64,000 nucleotides of DNA from BMS3ABIN04 sp964553325 (lineage in GTDB: Bacteria > Bacteroidota > Ignavibacteria > Ignavibacteriales > Melioribacteraceae), in NCBI GenBank assembly GCA_964553325.1, contig CAZKKI010000056.1, positions 1 to 64,000 on the forward strand. The letters run 5' to 3'. Both the position numbers and the translations under genes were made by a program. This document shows, one piece after another, positions 16,599 to 25,352 of this stretch. How positions within the stretch are numbered: the stretch's first letter is position 1; the number at the start of each line of letters is the position of its first letter. The notes beneath the pieces were generated by a model. It had not been told where the DNA came from. It searched no databases and was given only the letters and a program-made list of their open reading frames with translations.

Positions 16599-17135
16599 TT
16601 ACTCTATTACTTTATCCGGATTTTCCTTCACGAAATTCGCCCAGCTTTTAGATTTTGTTACCGGTGAGTTTTTTTTGAAAGCGTGACAAATTGCGGTGGC
16701 AAGCGCATCCGATTCGTCCGTTTTCATTTTATCTTTTCTCAAACCGAGCAATTTTTTAATCATAAATTGAACTTGTTCTTTCGAAGCGGCGCCAGTACCT
16801 ACAACGGCTTTTTTTATTTCCCGGGGTGAATATTGTGCGGGATCCAATCCGTTATGTGCCGAAACCAAAAGTGAAATTCCGCGAACATAACCGATTTTCA
16901 TAACCGATTGTACGTTTTTACCGTAGAACGCCGTTTCCAAAGAAAATTCGGTCGGATTGTATTTCTTTATCAACTTTTCTATTTCGTCGTAAATTTTCTC
17001 CAGTTTTTCCGCCAGTGAGGCGGTTTTGGGCGGTTCGATAATTCCCGAATCGATATAAGTAAGTTCATTATTCCTAAATGCCACAATTCCGTAGCCTGTT
17101 AGCTTCGTACCCGGATCAATTCCTAAAACAATCAT
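16599..17135 (-). CDS. ruvC: Holliday junction resolvase RuvC
   Basis: RuvC (178 residues) cleaves Holliday junctions with an RNase-H-fold active site. The four acidic residues are in place: D7 in GIDPGT, E67 in LETAFYG, D140 and D143 in TDESDA. It lies between the yebC-type gene and ruvA, a widespread arrangement. Confidence 0.96.
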   Translation of the reverse strand: MIVLGIDPGTKLTGYGIVAFRNNELTYIDSGIIEPPKTASLAEKLEKIYDEIEKLIKKYNPTEFSLETAFYGKNVQSVMKIGYVRGISLLVSAHNGLDPAQYSPREIKKAVVGTGAASKEQVQFMIKKLLGLRKDKMKTDESDALATAICHAFKKNSPVTKSKSWANFVKENPDKVIE

Positions 17136-17158
17136 ATAAATTTATTGGTAAGTTTTAT

Positions 17159-17887
17159 CTACTCTTCAACGAAATCGGCATTAGTATAAACATTTTGCAC
17201 ATCGTCGTTATCTTCCAAAGCGTCTATCAATTTCATCGCCTTTTCGGCGGTTTCTCCGCTAACGGAAACGGAGTTTTTTGCAATCCATTGTAACGATGCG
17301 TTCTCAATTTCCAGATTTGCCTCTTGAACCGCTTTTCTTACGGTTTCAAAATCTTCCACTGCGGTTGTTACCTCGAAAAATTCCTCTTCCGTTTGCAAAT
17401 CTTCGGCGCCGGCATCCAGCACAATCTCTAAAACTTCATCCTCCGTTTTATCTTGTTTTGAAATTGTGATTACACCTTTCCTATCGAACATCCAGGCAAC
17501 CGAACCGGACTCGCCGAGACTTCCGCCGTGTTTATTAAGAAGATGGCGAACTTCAGCAACCGTTCTATTTTTATTATCGGTTACACTTTCAATTAAAATT
17601 GCAATTCCGCCGGGTCCGTAACCTTCGTAAGTAATTTCCATATAATTATCGCTACCGCTCTCCCCGCTTGCTTTTTTAATTGCGCGTTTGATGTTATCCA
17701 TAGGCATATTAGCCGATTTCGCATTATCTATTGCAAGACGCAATCTCGGATTAGCCGATGGATCCGGTCCGCCTTGGCGTGTAGCAATTGTAATTTCTTT
17801 AATCAGTTTCGTAAATATTTTCCCGCGCTTGGCATCTTGAGCGGCTTTTTTTCTTTTTATTGTTGACCACTTTGAATGACCCGACAT
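17159..17887 (-). CDS. YebC/PmpR-family protein
   Basis: The 242-residue protein starts MSGHSKWSTIKRKKAAQDAKRG in split form, i.e. the invariant YebC N-terminus (SGHSKW and KKAAQDAKRGK). It is full length with the three usual domains and the conserved YEGYGPGGIAILIE stretch. Family members act as transcriptional regulators or, in more recent work, as ribosome-associated factors for proline-rich stretches; the sequence does not decide between these. It sits directly upstream of ruvC, as in many bacteria. Confidence 0.95.
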   Translation of the reverse strand: MSGHSKWSTIKRKKAAQDAKRGKIFTKLIKEITIATRQGGPDPSANPRLRLAIDNAKSANMPMDNIKRAIKKASGESGSDNYMEITYEGYGPGGIAILIESVTDNKNRTVAEVRHLLNKHGGSLGESGSVAWMFDRKGVITISKQDKTEDEVLEIVLDAGAEDLQTEEEFFEVTTAVEDFETVRKAVQEANLEIENASLQWIAKNSVSVSGETAEKAMKLIDALEDNDDVQNVYTNADFVEE

Positions 17888-17917
17888 AATTAAACTCCTA
17901 AATTCATTTTCTGAAAT

Positions 17918-19624
17918 TTAATGTTTTATTCGCAAATCTTTCAAACGAAGTTGCGGAAAAGTTCTTTCGTTTCTTACAATTTTTTCTATAGTGAAAACAA
18001 TATCCACAATTTTGTTTTCGCCGTTAATCTCTTTTACGTACCCGGCAAGGTTGAACCCTATGGCGTCGTAAACTCGGTCGGTGCCGTTTTGACTAAACGT
18101 AGTAATCATATGATTTGCACCTACAATTCTCGGTATACTTTTAACAATTACATTTTCCGCTAAAAATATTGGGCGCATATTACCGGGACCAAAAGGAGCA
18201 AATTGATCGAGAATTCTGACAAATTTAGGTGTAATTTCATTTAACGATATTTTTGCATCGATTAAAACTTCAGGTTGAATTTTTTCTTGCGTAAGCGAAC
18301 GTTTTAAGATTTCGTTGAATTTTCGTTTAAACGGTTCGATGTTTTCTTTTTTCAACTCCAGTCCGGCCGCAGCTTTGTGTCCGCCGAATTGAATTAATAA
18401 ATCTTGACATTCTTGAAGTGCTTCGTAAATGTTAAATCCCGCAATGCTTCTGGCCGAACCTTTCGCAACTCCGTCGATTGTAGTAAGCATAATCGAAGGG
18501 CGATAATATTTTTCCACCAAGCGCGATGCTACAATTCCGATTACCCCCGGATGCCAATTGTCATCATGTAAAACAATGCCCAAATTCTCTTCAAGCTCTT
18601 CACTTGCCAACTGCACGGCGTGGGCAAACGTTACTTCGTCGATTTTTCTTCGTTCGAAATTTTCACCTTCCAGAACTTTTGCAAGTTCAACGGCGCGATT
18701 GTAATCATCCGTAATAAATAATTCGACGGCTCTGTTTGCATCTCCCAATCTGCCTACCGCATTAATTCTTGGTGCAATCGTAAAAACGATTTGTCCGGCA
18801 GATAAATTTCCCGGTTCCATTCTTGCACTTTTGATTAATGCAAGAATTCCGGGGCGGGGATTTGTATTAATTTTTTCTATTCCGGCTTTAACCAAAACCC
18901 TGTTTTCATCTACAAGCGGAACAATATCGGCGGCTCCGGCTAATGCTACCAAATCGAGGTAATCCAACACCATATCTTTTTTACCGATTCTATCGGCAAT
19001 TGCACGCGCTAACTTGAAAGCAATTCCGGCGCCGGATAAATATTTAAACGGATAATCGTCACCCGGTTTTAACGGGTCCAAAATAGCAAAAGCCGGTGGT
19101 AAAACATCTTTGGGCTGATGATGGTCACAAATAATTGTTTCCATCCCAAGTTCGTTTGCAAGCTCAACTTCTTCGACAGCGGTGATACCGCAATCCACCG
19201 AAATAATGAGATCGGTATTTTTCTCTTTGAGTTTTTTCACACTTGTTTTCGAAATTCCGTAACCTTCTTCAATTCTGTTGGGAATGTAAATTTCCACTTG
19301 TGCATCGAGTTCTTTAAGAAACATGTACATTAAAGCTGCCGAACAAGTACCGTCCACATCGTAATCGCCGTAAACACAAATTTTCTCGTTATTCGTTACG
19401 GCTTTTATTACCCTTGTGGAAGCTTTTTCCATGTCGTCCATTAAGAAAGGGTCGTGAAGTGAATCGAGAGAAGGTCGGAAATATTTTTTAGCCTCAAAGA
19501 AGTTTGTAACACCGCGTTTAATAAGCAAATCGGCTAAAACGTTCGAAATATTGAGACTATCTGCTAAAGCCAGAACGGATTTCTGATCCGCGGGTTCTTG
19601 AAGAGTCCAACGTTTTTGTACCAT
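17918..19624 (-). CDS. recJ: Single-stranded-DNA-specific exonuclease RecJ
   Basis: RecJ (568 residues) is a 5'-3' exonuclease of the DHH superfamily. The catalytic aspartates and histidines lie in VYGDYDVDGTCSAA (about 84-97), ISVDCG and IICDHHQP; the DHHA1 region contains GGHKAAAGLELKK, and a C-terminal OB-like domain follows. It forms a repair cluster with yebC-type gene, ruvC and ruvA on the same strand. Confidence 0.95.
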   Translation of the reverse strand: MVQKRWTLQEPADQKSVLALADSLNISNVLADLLIKRGVTNFFEAKKYFRPSLDSLHDPFLMDDMEKASTRVIKAVTNNEKICVYGDYDVDGTCSAALMYMFLKELDAQVEIYIPNRIEEGYGISKTSVKKLKEKNTDLIISVDCGITAVEEVELANELGMETIICDHHQPKDVLPPAFAILDPLKPGDDYPFKYLSGAGIAFKLARAIADRIGKKDMVLDYLDLVALAGAADIVPLVDENRVLVKAGIEKINTNPRPGILALIKSARMEPGNLSAGQIVFTIAPRINAVGRLGDANRAVELFITDDYNRAVELAKVLEGENFERRKIDEVTFAHAVQLASEELEENLGIVLHDDNWHPGVIGIVASRLVEKYYRPSIMLTTIDGVAKGSARSIAGFNIYEALQECQDLLIQFGGHKAAAGLELKKENIEPFKRKFNEILKRSLTQEKIQPEVLIDAKISLNEITPKFVRILDQFAPFGPGNMRPIFLAENVIVKSIPRIVGANHMITTFSQNGTDRVYDAIGFNLAGYVKEINGENKIVDIVFTIEKIVRNERTFPQLRLKDLRIKH

Positions 19625-19647
19625 TATCTTCCACGTCGGAAGATCGA

Positions 19648-20083
19648 TTAATGACTCAAGTCTATAAGCCGAATTCTGTAATCCCGAAAGAACGGGACGG
19701 CAATTATTTATCTTATTCCGACATTACTGTCGGAATTTAGCGGTCTACCCGAAGAGATTGAAAGCGAACAACTTTCTTCCGGCTAACCGGAACCTCTTCT
19801 GCTTGACCTTGCACCGGGTGGGGTTTGCCGTGATCCCGGTAAAACCGAGACTCCCAAAACGGGACCTCCGGTATTACTACCGGAGCGGTAGGCTCTTACC
19901 CTGCCTTTTCACCCTTGCTCCGATAAAATCGGGGCGGTATCTTTTCTGTGGCACTTTCCGTAGCCGACGGCTTGCGCCGCCAACCCCCGGGCGTTACCCG
20001 GCACCCTGTTCTGTGGTGTTCGGACTTTCCTCTACTCAAGTTTAATCCCCTTGAGTAGCAATTGCCCAACTTGAGTCATTAAT
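19648..20083 (-). ncRNA. rnpB: RNase P RNA (class A)
   Basis: On the minus strand the sequence contains the universal RNase P core: GAGGAAAGTCCGAACACCAC, AGGGTGAAAAGG, GTAAGAGCCTACC and, near the 3' end, ACAGAATTCGGCTTATAG. The ends pair perfectly to make helix P1 (ATTAATGACTCAAG with CTTGAGTCATTAAT, 14 bp). Several strong hairpins correspond to variable helices. Length is about 430 bases, usual for the class. The RNA is the catalytic part of the enzyme that trims tRNA 5' ends. It lies 23 bp upstream of recJ on the same strand. The open frame at 19758-20045 on the plus strand lies inside this RNA gene and is not coding. Confidence 0.95.
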
Positions 20084-20317
20084 ACATCTTCCATTTTTTA
20101 TTTGTATAATTACACTTTTCTCAAACTGAGATAAATATAATAAATTTTTCCCCTTTTTTCACGATTAAATTATTACATATCGTAATTCTTTGAATACATC
20201 GGCTTAAACTTTTTCGCGGTTGTTACTACAACCGAGAGGTAATTTGGTTCCTATTAATACCGGGTTATATACCGGCGCAGAGCATTAAAATTTTAGAAGC
20301 AACCTTGAAATAATTAT

Positions 20318-21355
20318 TCAATCTGTGGCGTGGTCAATTGAATCCAGCTGTTGGTACAATTCCAAGTAAGTCTCTTTCGGAACATCGTTATACCAGTTTC
20401 CGGTTAAATATCCAATTGACGTTATAAAAAAGTAAATTGCAAGGATTCCATATCCGATGTACTTCTTATTCAGTTTTCTTTTCGGCGGAAATATGGTTTC
20501 CACAACAAGAGTATCGGCAACGGGACATACATCAACACAGTTCATGCACGTTGTGCATTCGTCGGATATTACCGTTTTAACTTTATCCACTTTTATATTG
20601 GAAGGGCACGCGGTATAACACAACCCGCAATCAATGCATGTGGATTCTTTCCTTTTAATTTTCACGGGACTTAAAATGGAAAGAACTCCGAGCAAAGCTC
20701 CGTACGGACACAGATAACGACACCAAAAATTTCTGATTATTATTGAAAGTACAACTAAAACCAAAATGACGGTCAGCGAAAAGCGTGAAATATCGGCAAA
20801 GAAATAATATAACTTAATATCTGCAACAATATTGTAAGAACTATTCAAAAATTTATTTAATTCGACTACCGTCATGGTAAAAATCGAATAAGCAAAAAAG
20901 CCGAGAATCAAATATTTTAAACTTCGTAACGGGTAATCGAGCAATTTCGGCATCACCAATTTTTTCTTGAACAGTTTTTTGTAAATTTTTTCGCCGAAAT
21001 CACCCAATACTTCCGATAAAAAGCCTATCGGACAAATCCAACTGCAGAAAGATTTCCCGAAAATCAAAGAGATTGAAATTATGGCAACGAAAATAAAAAA
21101 ACCCGCAGGATGAACGTGATGAATTTCGCCGGTTTGTAAAAAATAATACAAACTCATTAACGAACTGATCGGAAGAAACGCTTCCGCTCCCGGCGGTCGA
21201 TCGATAAAACCGACTGTACCGCCCGACTCCATCCATCTCACGAAATAATGAAATTGTACACCGATCCAAACCGTTAGCAACACAAAGAAAATTTGTACTC
21301 TCAATCTATACTTTTGAACCGGACGTTCTTTATTCTTTTGTATATTTTTTCTCAT
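20318..21355 (-). CDS. Membrane polyferredoxin (NapH/CcoG-like 4Fe-4S protein)
   Basis: A 345-residue protein with about five to six hydrophobic segments and several cysteine motifs: two membrane-associated C-x3-C-P motifs (CSWICP at 104-109 and CRYLCP at 212-217) and two ferredoxin-type clusters (C240-IDC-GLC-YTACP and C267-TTC-MNC-VDVCP). This layout is that of NapH, NosR-C-terminal and CcoG/RdxA-like electron-transfer proteins. The specific partner is not encoded beside it. The next gene upstream is an Rrf2-type regulator with a likely iron-sulfur cluster on the same strand, so redox regulation is plausible. Confidence 0.85.
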   Translation of the reverse strand: MRKNIQKNKERPVQKYRLRVQIFFVLLTVWIGVQFHYFVRWMESGGTVGFIDRPPGAEAFLPISSLMSLYYFLQTGEIHHVHPAGFFIFVAIISISLIFGKSFCSWICPIGFLSEVLGDFGEKIYKKLFKKKLVMPKLLDYPLRSLKYLILGFFAYSIFTMTVVELNKFLNSSYNIVADIKLYYFFADISRFSLTVILVLVVLSIIIRNFWCRYLCPYGALLGVLSILSPVKIKRKESTCIDCGLCYTACPSNIKVDKVKTVISDECTTCMNCVDVCPVADTLVVETIFPPKRKLNKKYIGYGILAIYFFITSIGYLTGNWYNDVPKETYLELYQQLDSIDHATD

Positions 21356-21475
21356 TATAAAACAAGACTACATTCTCTTATTAAAATTAAACTTATTCAC
21401 AATGAATATCAACGGACGGAATATCCAAAAATTTCCGGTATTAATAAATTTTCGCTGAATTGATATGGTGTGAAA

Positions 21476-21907
21476 TTATAGTGAGGTTATTTTTTCGATT
21501 GTTGCATCCTTTAGTTCCGCTAAAGTCTGCGAGCTTAACATCTTATAAGCTTCGTCCCTCAACTTTCCCCAAGTACTGTGAACCGGGCAAGGGTGATCAT
21601 CGGAACAACCGGGAAAGCCCAGCACGCAATTATTAAATATTTCATTTCCGTCTATCGCCAGAACTATTTCAATTAGTCTTATCCGATTGGCGGGTTTTGC
21701 CAAAAAGAAACCGCCGTTTTTGCCTTTATGCGAGCCGACAATACCGCTTTTTGTTAAAATTTGTAGCACCTTCGAAACGAACTCTTTCGGTTGTTTTACT
21801 TTGCGGGATACTATTTGGGCATTTACCGTTACGTTTTCTTCAAGCGTGGAAAGAAAAAGAACGGATTGAAGTCCGATTTCACATTTTTTTGAAAAGATTA
21901 CAGTCAT
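21476..21907 (-). CDS. Rrf2-family transcriptional regulator with three-cysteine cluster motif
   Basis: The 143-residue protein has the Rrf2 winged helix (KQPKEFVSKVLQILTKSGIVGSHKGKNGGF, given here in parts: recognition region about 35-70). Three cysteines, C94, C101 and C107 (spacing x6 and x5), occupy the position of the iron-sulfur ligands of IscR and NsrR, which have slightly different spacing. It therefore probably senses iron-sulfur status, nitric oxide or redox change. It lies 120 bp upstream of the polyferredoxin gene on the same strand. Confidence 0.88.
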   Translation of the reverse strand: MTVIFSKKCEIGLQSVLFLSTLEENVTVNAQIVSRKVKQPKEFVSKVLQILTKSGIVGSHKGKNGGFFLAKPANRIRLIEIVLAIDGNEIFNNCVLGFPGCSDDHPCPVHSTWGKLRDEAYKMLSSQTLAELKDATIEKITSL

Positions 21908-22097
21908 AATCAGATTAAAATTTCCGATTAAAATTATACAATTACCTTTACGAAATCAAGCCAAATATTTTTGCTCTATGATTAAAACATCAATTACCGA
22001 TTCTATAACCTTTTATAAACAACATGTAAATATTATTTAACAATAAAACCTTTATTTCGAATATGAACTATACCTTAAAAATATTTCAGTGTTAAAC

Positions 22098-22126
22098 TTG
22101 ACAAAAACATCGAAGAAATTTATAAT
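22098..22126 (+). promoter_or_regulatory. Perfect consensus sigma-70 promoter
   Basis: TTGACA at 22098-22103 and TATAAT at 22121-22126 are separated by exactly 17 bp. It is directed at the lipoprotein gene that begins at 22177, giving a leader of roughly 45 bases. Confidence 0.75.
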
Positions 22127-22176
22127 AGGTTTTAGTAATTCAAAATTGCCAATTCCAAAATACATCGGAGCTTAAA

Positions 22177-22674
22177 ATGGAAAAAATCAAACTATTAAAA
22201 AAGTTCGGCATAATACTAATTTTAATCACATTAATTTCTTTTGGATGCAATAACACGGAAGATACCCCGACCGAACCCGAGGTAACGCTCGACAATGCGC
22301 TTGTTGGCACTTGGCAACTCACAAAAATAACCGTCCCGTTGCTCGATACAATGTTGACAGCCCAAGAGGCGGGAGTGGAAATTACAATGGTTTTTCGTGC
22401 CGACGGTTCATTTGAAGCCACAACTATCGATTCCGCCGGAACGGAAGTGGACAAAGGTACTTGGAGCACATCCAACAGCACTTTAACATTGAAATTCGAC
22501 GACGGCACGGAACAAAAAGGTGAATATACGATTCAAGGCAACGTGGCTTCGTTAAATTGGACTATCGATTTCGAGGGTTACACGGTTCCGGCAATTCTGG
22601 AATTTGTCAAAGCAAGCTCGCCGGGCAAAAGAAGTTTCGGTTTAATTACCAGACTTCCGTCAAAATTCATTTAA
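22177..22674 (+). CDS. Lipocalin-like lipoprotein
   Basis: A 165-residue protein with a lipoprotein-type signal ending LISFGC (Cys near residue 23), followed by a Thr/Glu/Pro-rich linker and a domain with GTWQLTKITVP, FRADGSFEAT and KGTWSTSNSTLTLKFDDG. That alternation is typical of lipocalin-like/DUF5004-type domains of Bacteroidota and relatives, a small beta-barrel of unknown ligand. Single gene with its own strong promoter. Confidence 0.75.
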   Translation: MEKIKLLKKFGIILILITLISFGCNNTEDTPTEPEVTLDNALVGTWQLTKITVPLLDTMLTAQEAGVEITMVFRADGSFEATTIDSAGTEVDKGTWSTSNSTLTLKFDDGTEQKGEYTIQGNVASLNWTIDFEGYTVPAILEFVKASSPGKRSFGLITRLPSKFI

Positions 22675-22710
22675 AACAAAAAAGCTGCCTCAAAAAGCAA
22701 TTGAGGCAGC
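22675..22710 (-). terminator. Rho-independent terminator of the aldolase gene
   Basis: GCTGCCTCAA (22684-22693) pairs with TTGAGGCAGC (22701-22710). On the minus strand the stem is followed by a run of T (22678-22683 are A on the plus strand), so it ends transcription of the aldolase gene; it may also serve the convergent lipoprotein gene. Confidence 0.85.
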
Positions 22711-22731
22711 TAAACCCACAATATCATTAAA

Positions 22732-23778
22732 TTATGCTACGGTAACTTCGTCGCACAAATAAACATCTTGAATAGTATTTAACAGTTTAACTCCTTCTTC
22801 CATCGGGCGTTGGAAAGCTTTTCTTCCGGAAATCAATCCCATTCCACCGGCACGTTTATTAATTACCGCCGTTCTGGTGGCGTCGGCAAAATCGTTTTCG
22901 CCAGAAGGACCGCCGCTGTTTATTAATCCGGCTCTTCCCATATAATCGTTAATTACTTGATATCTCGTTAAATCAATCGGGTGATCGGTAACCAAATCTT
23001 CGTACATTTTCGGATGTGTTTTTCCGAACTTCAGCGCTTTGAATCCGCCGTTATTTTGCGGAAGTTTTTGTTTAACGATATCGGCTTCAATTGTTACACC
23101 GAGATGATTTGCTTGACCTGTCAAATCGGCCGCAACATGATAATCTTTGTCGGTCTTGAAATCGGAATTTCTTAAATAGCACCATAAAACCGTAGCCATT
23201 CCCAATTCGTGCGCATATTGAAACGCTTCGCTTACTTCTACTATTTGCCTGTTGCTTTCCGGGGAACCGAAATAAATAGTTGCACCCACGGCCGCCGCCC
23301 CCATATCGAATGCTTGTTCAACACCGGCAAACATAATTTGATCGTATTTGTTCGGATATGTCAAAAGTTCATTGTGATTTAATTTTACCAAGAACGGAAT
23401 TTTGTGGGCATATTTTCGTGCCGTCATTCCCAAAACACCTAAAGTTGATGCAACGGCATTGCATCCGCCTTCAATTGCCAATTTAACAATGTTTTCCGGA
23501 TCGAAATAAGCCGGATTGGGAGCAAACGAAGCGCCTGCAGTATGCTCGATGCCTTGATCGACCGGTAAAATGGATAAATATCCTGTTCCCGCAAGACGTC
23601 CCGTATTAAAAATCCATTGTAAGTTCTTCAATACGTTAATGTTTCTATCGGTTTGAGCGAATACACGGTCAACAAAATCCGGACCGGGAAGTACCAATTG
23701 CTCTTTCGGAAATTTTGCTTTGTAGGTTAGCAAATCGTCGGCGTCGCTGCCGAGATATTCTCTAATTTTGTCAATCAT
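22732..23778 (-). CDS. fbaB: Class I fructose-bisphosphate aldolase (DhnA type)
   Basis: A 348-residue aldolase of the archaeal/DhnA class I family, interconverting fructose 1,6-bisphosphate with dihydroxyacetone phosphate and glyceraldehyde 3-phosphate. Recognisable segments are LSILPVDQGIEHTAG near residue 68, EGGCNAVASTLG, FLVKLNHNELL, VGATIYFGSPES and the C-terminal phosphate-binding GLISGRKAFQRP. The Schiff-base lysine is expected within the barrel strands but I do not assign it by number. Single gene with its own terminator. Confidence 0.9.
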   Translation of the reverse strand: MIDKIREYLGSDADDLLTYKAKFPKEQLVLPGPDFVDRVFAQTDRNINVLKNLQWIFNTGRLAGTGYLSILPVDQGIEHTAGASFAPNPAYFDPENIVKLAIEGGCNAVASTLGVLGMTARKYAHKIPFLVKLNHNELLTYPNKYDQIMFAGVEQAFDMGAAAVGATIYFGSPESNRQIVEVSEAFQYAHELGMATVLWCYLRNSDFKTDKDYHVAADLTGQANHLGVTIEADIVKQKLPQNNGGFKALKFGKTHPKMYEDLVTDHPIDLTRYQVINDYMGRAGLINSGGPSGENDFADATRTAVINKRAGGMGLISGRKAFQRPMEEGVKLLNTIQDVYLCDEVTVA

Positions 23779-23911
23779 CTCTTAACCTCTTTTTGGTGAA
23801 AGAATTTTAAAAATTCATAAGTTAAAATAATCATTTACTTATTGAGAAAAAATCAAAAAGAGTAAAATTTATTTATCTTTGCAAAACGGTTTACTTAATC
23901 GGAGGGAAATA

Positions 23912-24601
23912 TTGATTAACTCTAAGATTCATGCCGTCGTATTCGATTTGGACGGAACACTTATCAGTTCACATGCAAATATATATTATGCGGTAATTAA
24001 AACTTTTAAAAAATTCGGCCGAAACGTCATAATTCCCGAAAAGGAATTTTATGCTTTACTCGGCCATCATTTTAAAGATATGTTTTCCGCACTTAATATA
24101 GAAGTCGACGACATTGAAGAATTTATTTATGTTTATAAAAATTTGTACTTCGAGTTTATTAACCACTCCAAACCATACGAAGGTGTGGAAGAAACTTTAA
24201 AGGAATTAAAAAATAATAATGTTAAGATTGCTTTGCTCACAACCAAAGGGCAGGATCAAGCCGAAAGAATTATCGAACATTTTAATTATTCCAAATATTT
24301 CGATTTGGTATTGGGAAGACGTCCGGATATGGAAATAAAACCTTCTCCCGAACCTTACTTTTATATTTGTGAAAAGTTGAACATTTCCCCGGAAAACTCA
24401 CTAATGGTTGGCGATTCGGAGCTGGACATAAGATGCGGGAAAAATGCCGGCGCTTTAACGTGCGGAGTTTCTTTCGGGTATAGAACCATCGAACAACTTA
24501 AAGCGGAAAAACCGGATTATTTGATAAACAAAATTTCGGAAGTGACAAATATTTTGAAACATTCAAACCGGGATAAACAATGGAAGAACAAGGAACAATA
24601 A
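23912..24601 (+). CDS. HAD-family phosphatase (phosphoglycolate phosphatase-like)
   Basis: A 229-residue haloacid-dehalogenase hydrolase. Motif I is VVFDLDGTL, motif II is ALLTTKG, motif III is around EIKPSP and motif IV is VGDSELDIRCG; the helical cap (about 20-85) is subclass C1. Start: I chose TTG at 23912 because GGAGGG lies 5 bases upstream; the longer frame from 23879 has no such site. Substrate specificity is not readable; phosphoglycolate or pyrophosphate are common for close families. It overlaps the next gene by 22 bp. Confidence 0.85.
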   Translation: MINSKIHAVVFDLDGTLISSHANIYYAVIKTFKKFGRNVIIPEKEFYALLGHHFKDMFSALNIEVDDIEEFIYVYKNLYFEFINHSKPYEGVEETLKELKNNNVKIALLTTKGQDQAERIIEHFNYSKYFDLVLGRRPDMEIKPSPEPYFYICEKLNISPENSLMVGDSELDIRCGKNAGALTCGVSFGYRTIEQLKAEKPDYLINKISEVTNILKHSNRDKQWKNKEQ

Positions 24602-25347
24602 CAATAACAGAAAAAAATAAAGTTGCAACAATCGAGTTTTTTCATCCGAAAAGTAATTCGCTCCCGTCGTATATGTTGAAACAAATGAAAGAAGCGTTTG
24701 AAAACTTTTCGGGTAATCCGGAAATAAACGTGGTGGTTTTAAGAAGCGGAGGAAATAAAGCTTTTTGTGCCGGAGCTTCATTCGACGAATTATTAAAAAT
24801 TGAAAATTACGAACAAGGCAAAGAATTTTTTATGGGTTTCGCGCGGTTAATAAACTCTATGCGGAAATGTAAAAAAATAATAATCGGCAGAATTCATAAT
24901 AAAGTTGTAGGCGGAGGTGTTGGATTGGTTGCCGCAACCGATTACGCTCTTGCTACATCCAATGCTTCCCTCAGATTGAGTGAATTGGCACTCGGACTGG
25001 GTCCTTTTGTCGTGGGACCTCCAATCGAAAGAAAAATCGGCGTAGAAAAATTCGAGACGATGGCGCTCGATTGCAAATGGCGGGACGCCGGATGGGCAAA
25101 AGAAAGCGGATTTTATCACGAAGTTTACGAAACGGAAGAAGAATTGGATAAAGCGGTTTGGGAATTGGCCGAATCCCTCGCTTCCAGAAGTCCGGACGCC
25201 CTCGAATCACTAAAAAAAATTTTCTGGGAAAATACCGAACACTGGGATGAACTTTTGGAACAACGCGCCGAAAATAGCGGAAGACTCGTTTTATCGGACT
25301 ACACAAAAAAATTTTTAGAAGATTTCAAAAGCAAAAAGAACAATTAA
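24580..25347 (+). CDS. Enoyl-CoA hydratase/isomerase family protein
   Basis: A 255-residue crotonase-fold protein. The oxyanion-hole strand is KAFCAGASFDEL (about 65-76) and the second glycine-rich element is HNKVVGGGVGLVAATDYALA (split: VVGGGVGL), followed by LSELALGLGP. The glutamate expected in hydratases at the latter site is E/LG-type here (ELALGL), so both hydratase and isomerase activity are possible. It begins inside the preceding HAD gene (22-bp overlap) and is followed after 5 bp by the DUF1853 gene. Confidence 0.88.
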   Translation: MEEQGTITITEKNKVATIEFFHPKSNSLPSYMLKQMKEAFENFSGNPEINVVVLRSGGNKAFCAGASFDELLKIENYEQGKEFFMGFARLINSMRKCKKIIIGRIHNKVVGGGVGLVAATDYALATSNASLRLSELALGLGPFVVGPPIERKIGVEKFETMALDCKWRDAGWAKESGFYHEVYETEEELDKAVWELAESLASRSPDALESLKKIFWENTEHWDELLEQRAENSGRLVLSDYTKKFLEDFKSKKNN

Positions 25348-25352
25348 TTTTT

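Noticed and set aside
19758..20045. 95-codon open frame on the plus strand
   Set aside because: It lies within the RNase P RNA gene, antisense to its conserved core, and has no family resemblance.
20217..20234. Hairpin CGGTTGT-TACT-ACAACCG as terminator or small RNA
   Set aside because: The 7-bp stem lacks a T-run on either strand and I see no known RNA family in the gap 20084-20317; left unassigned.
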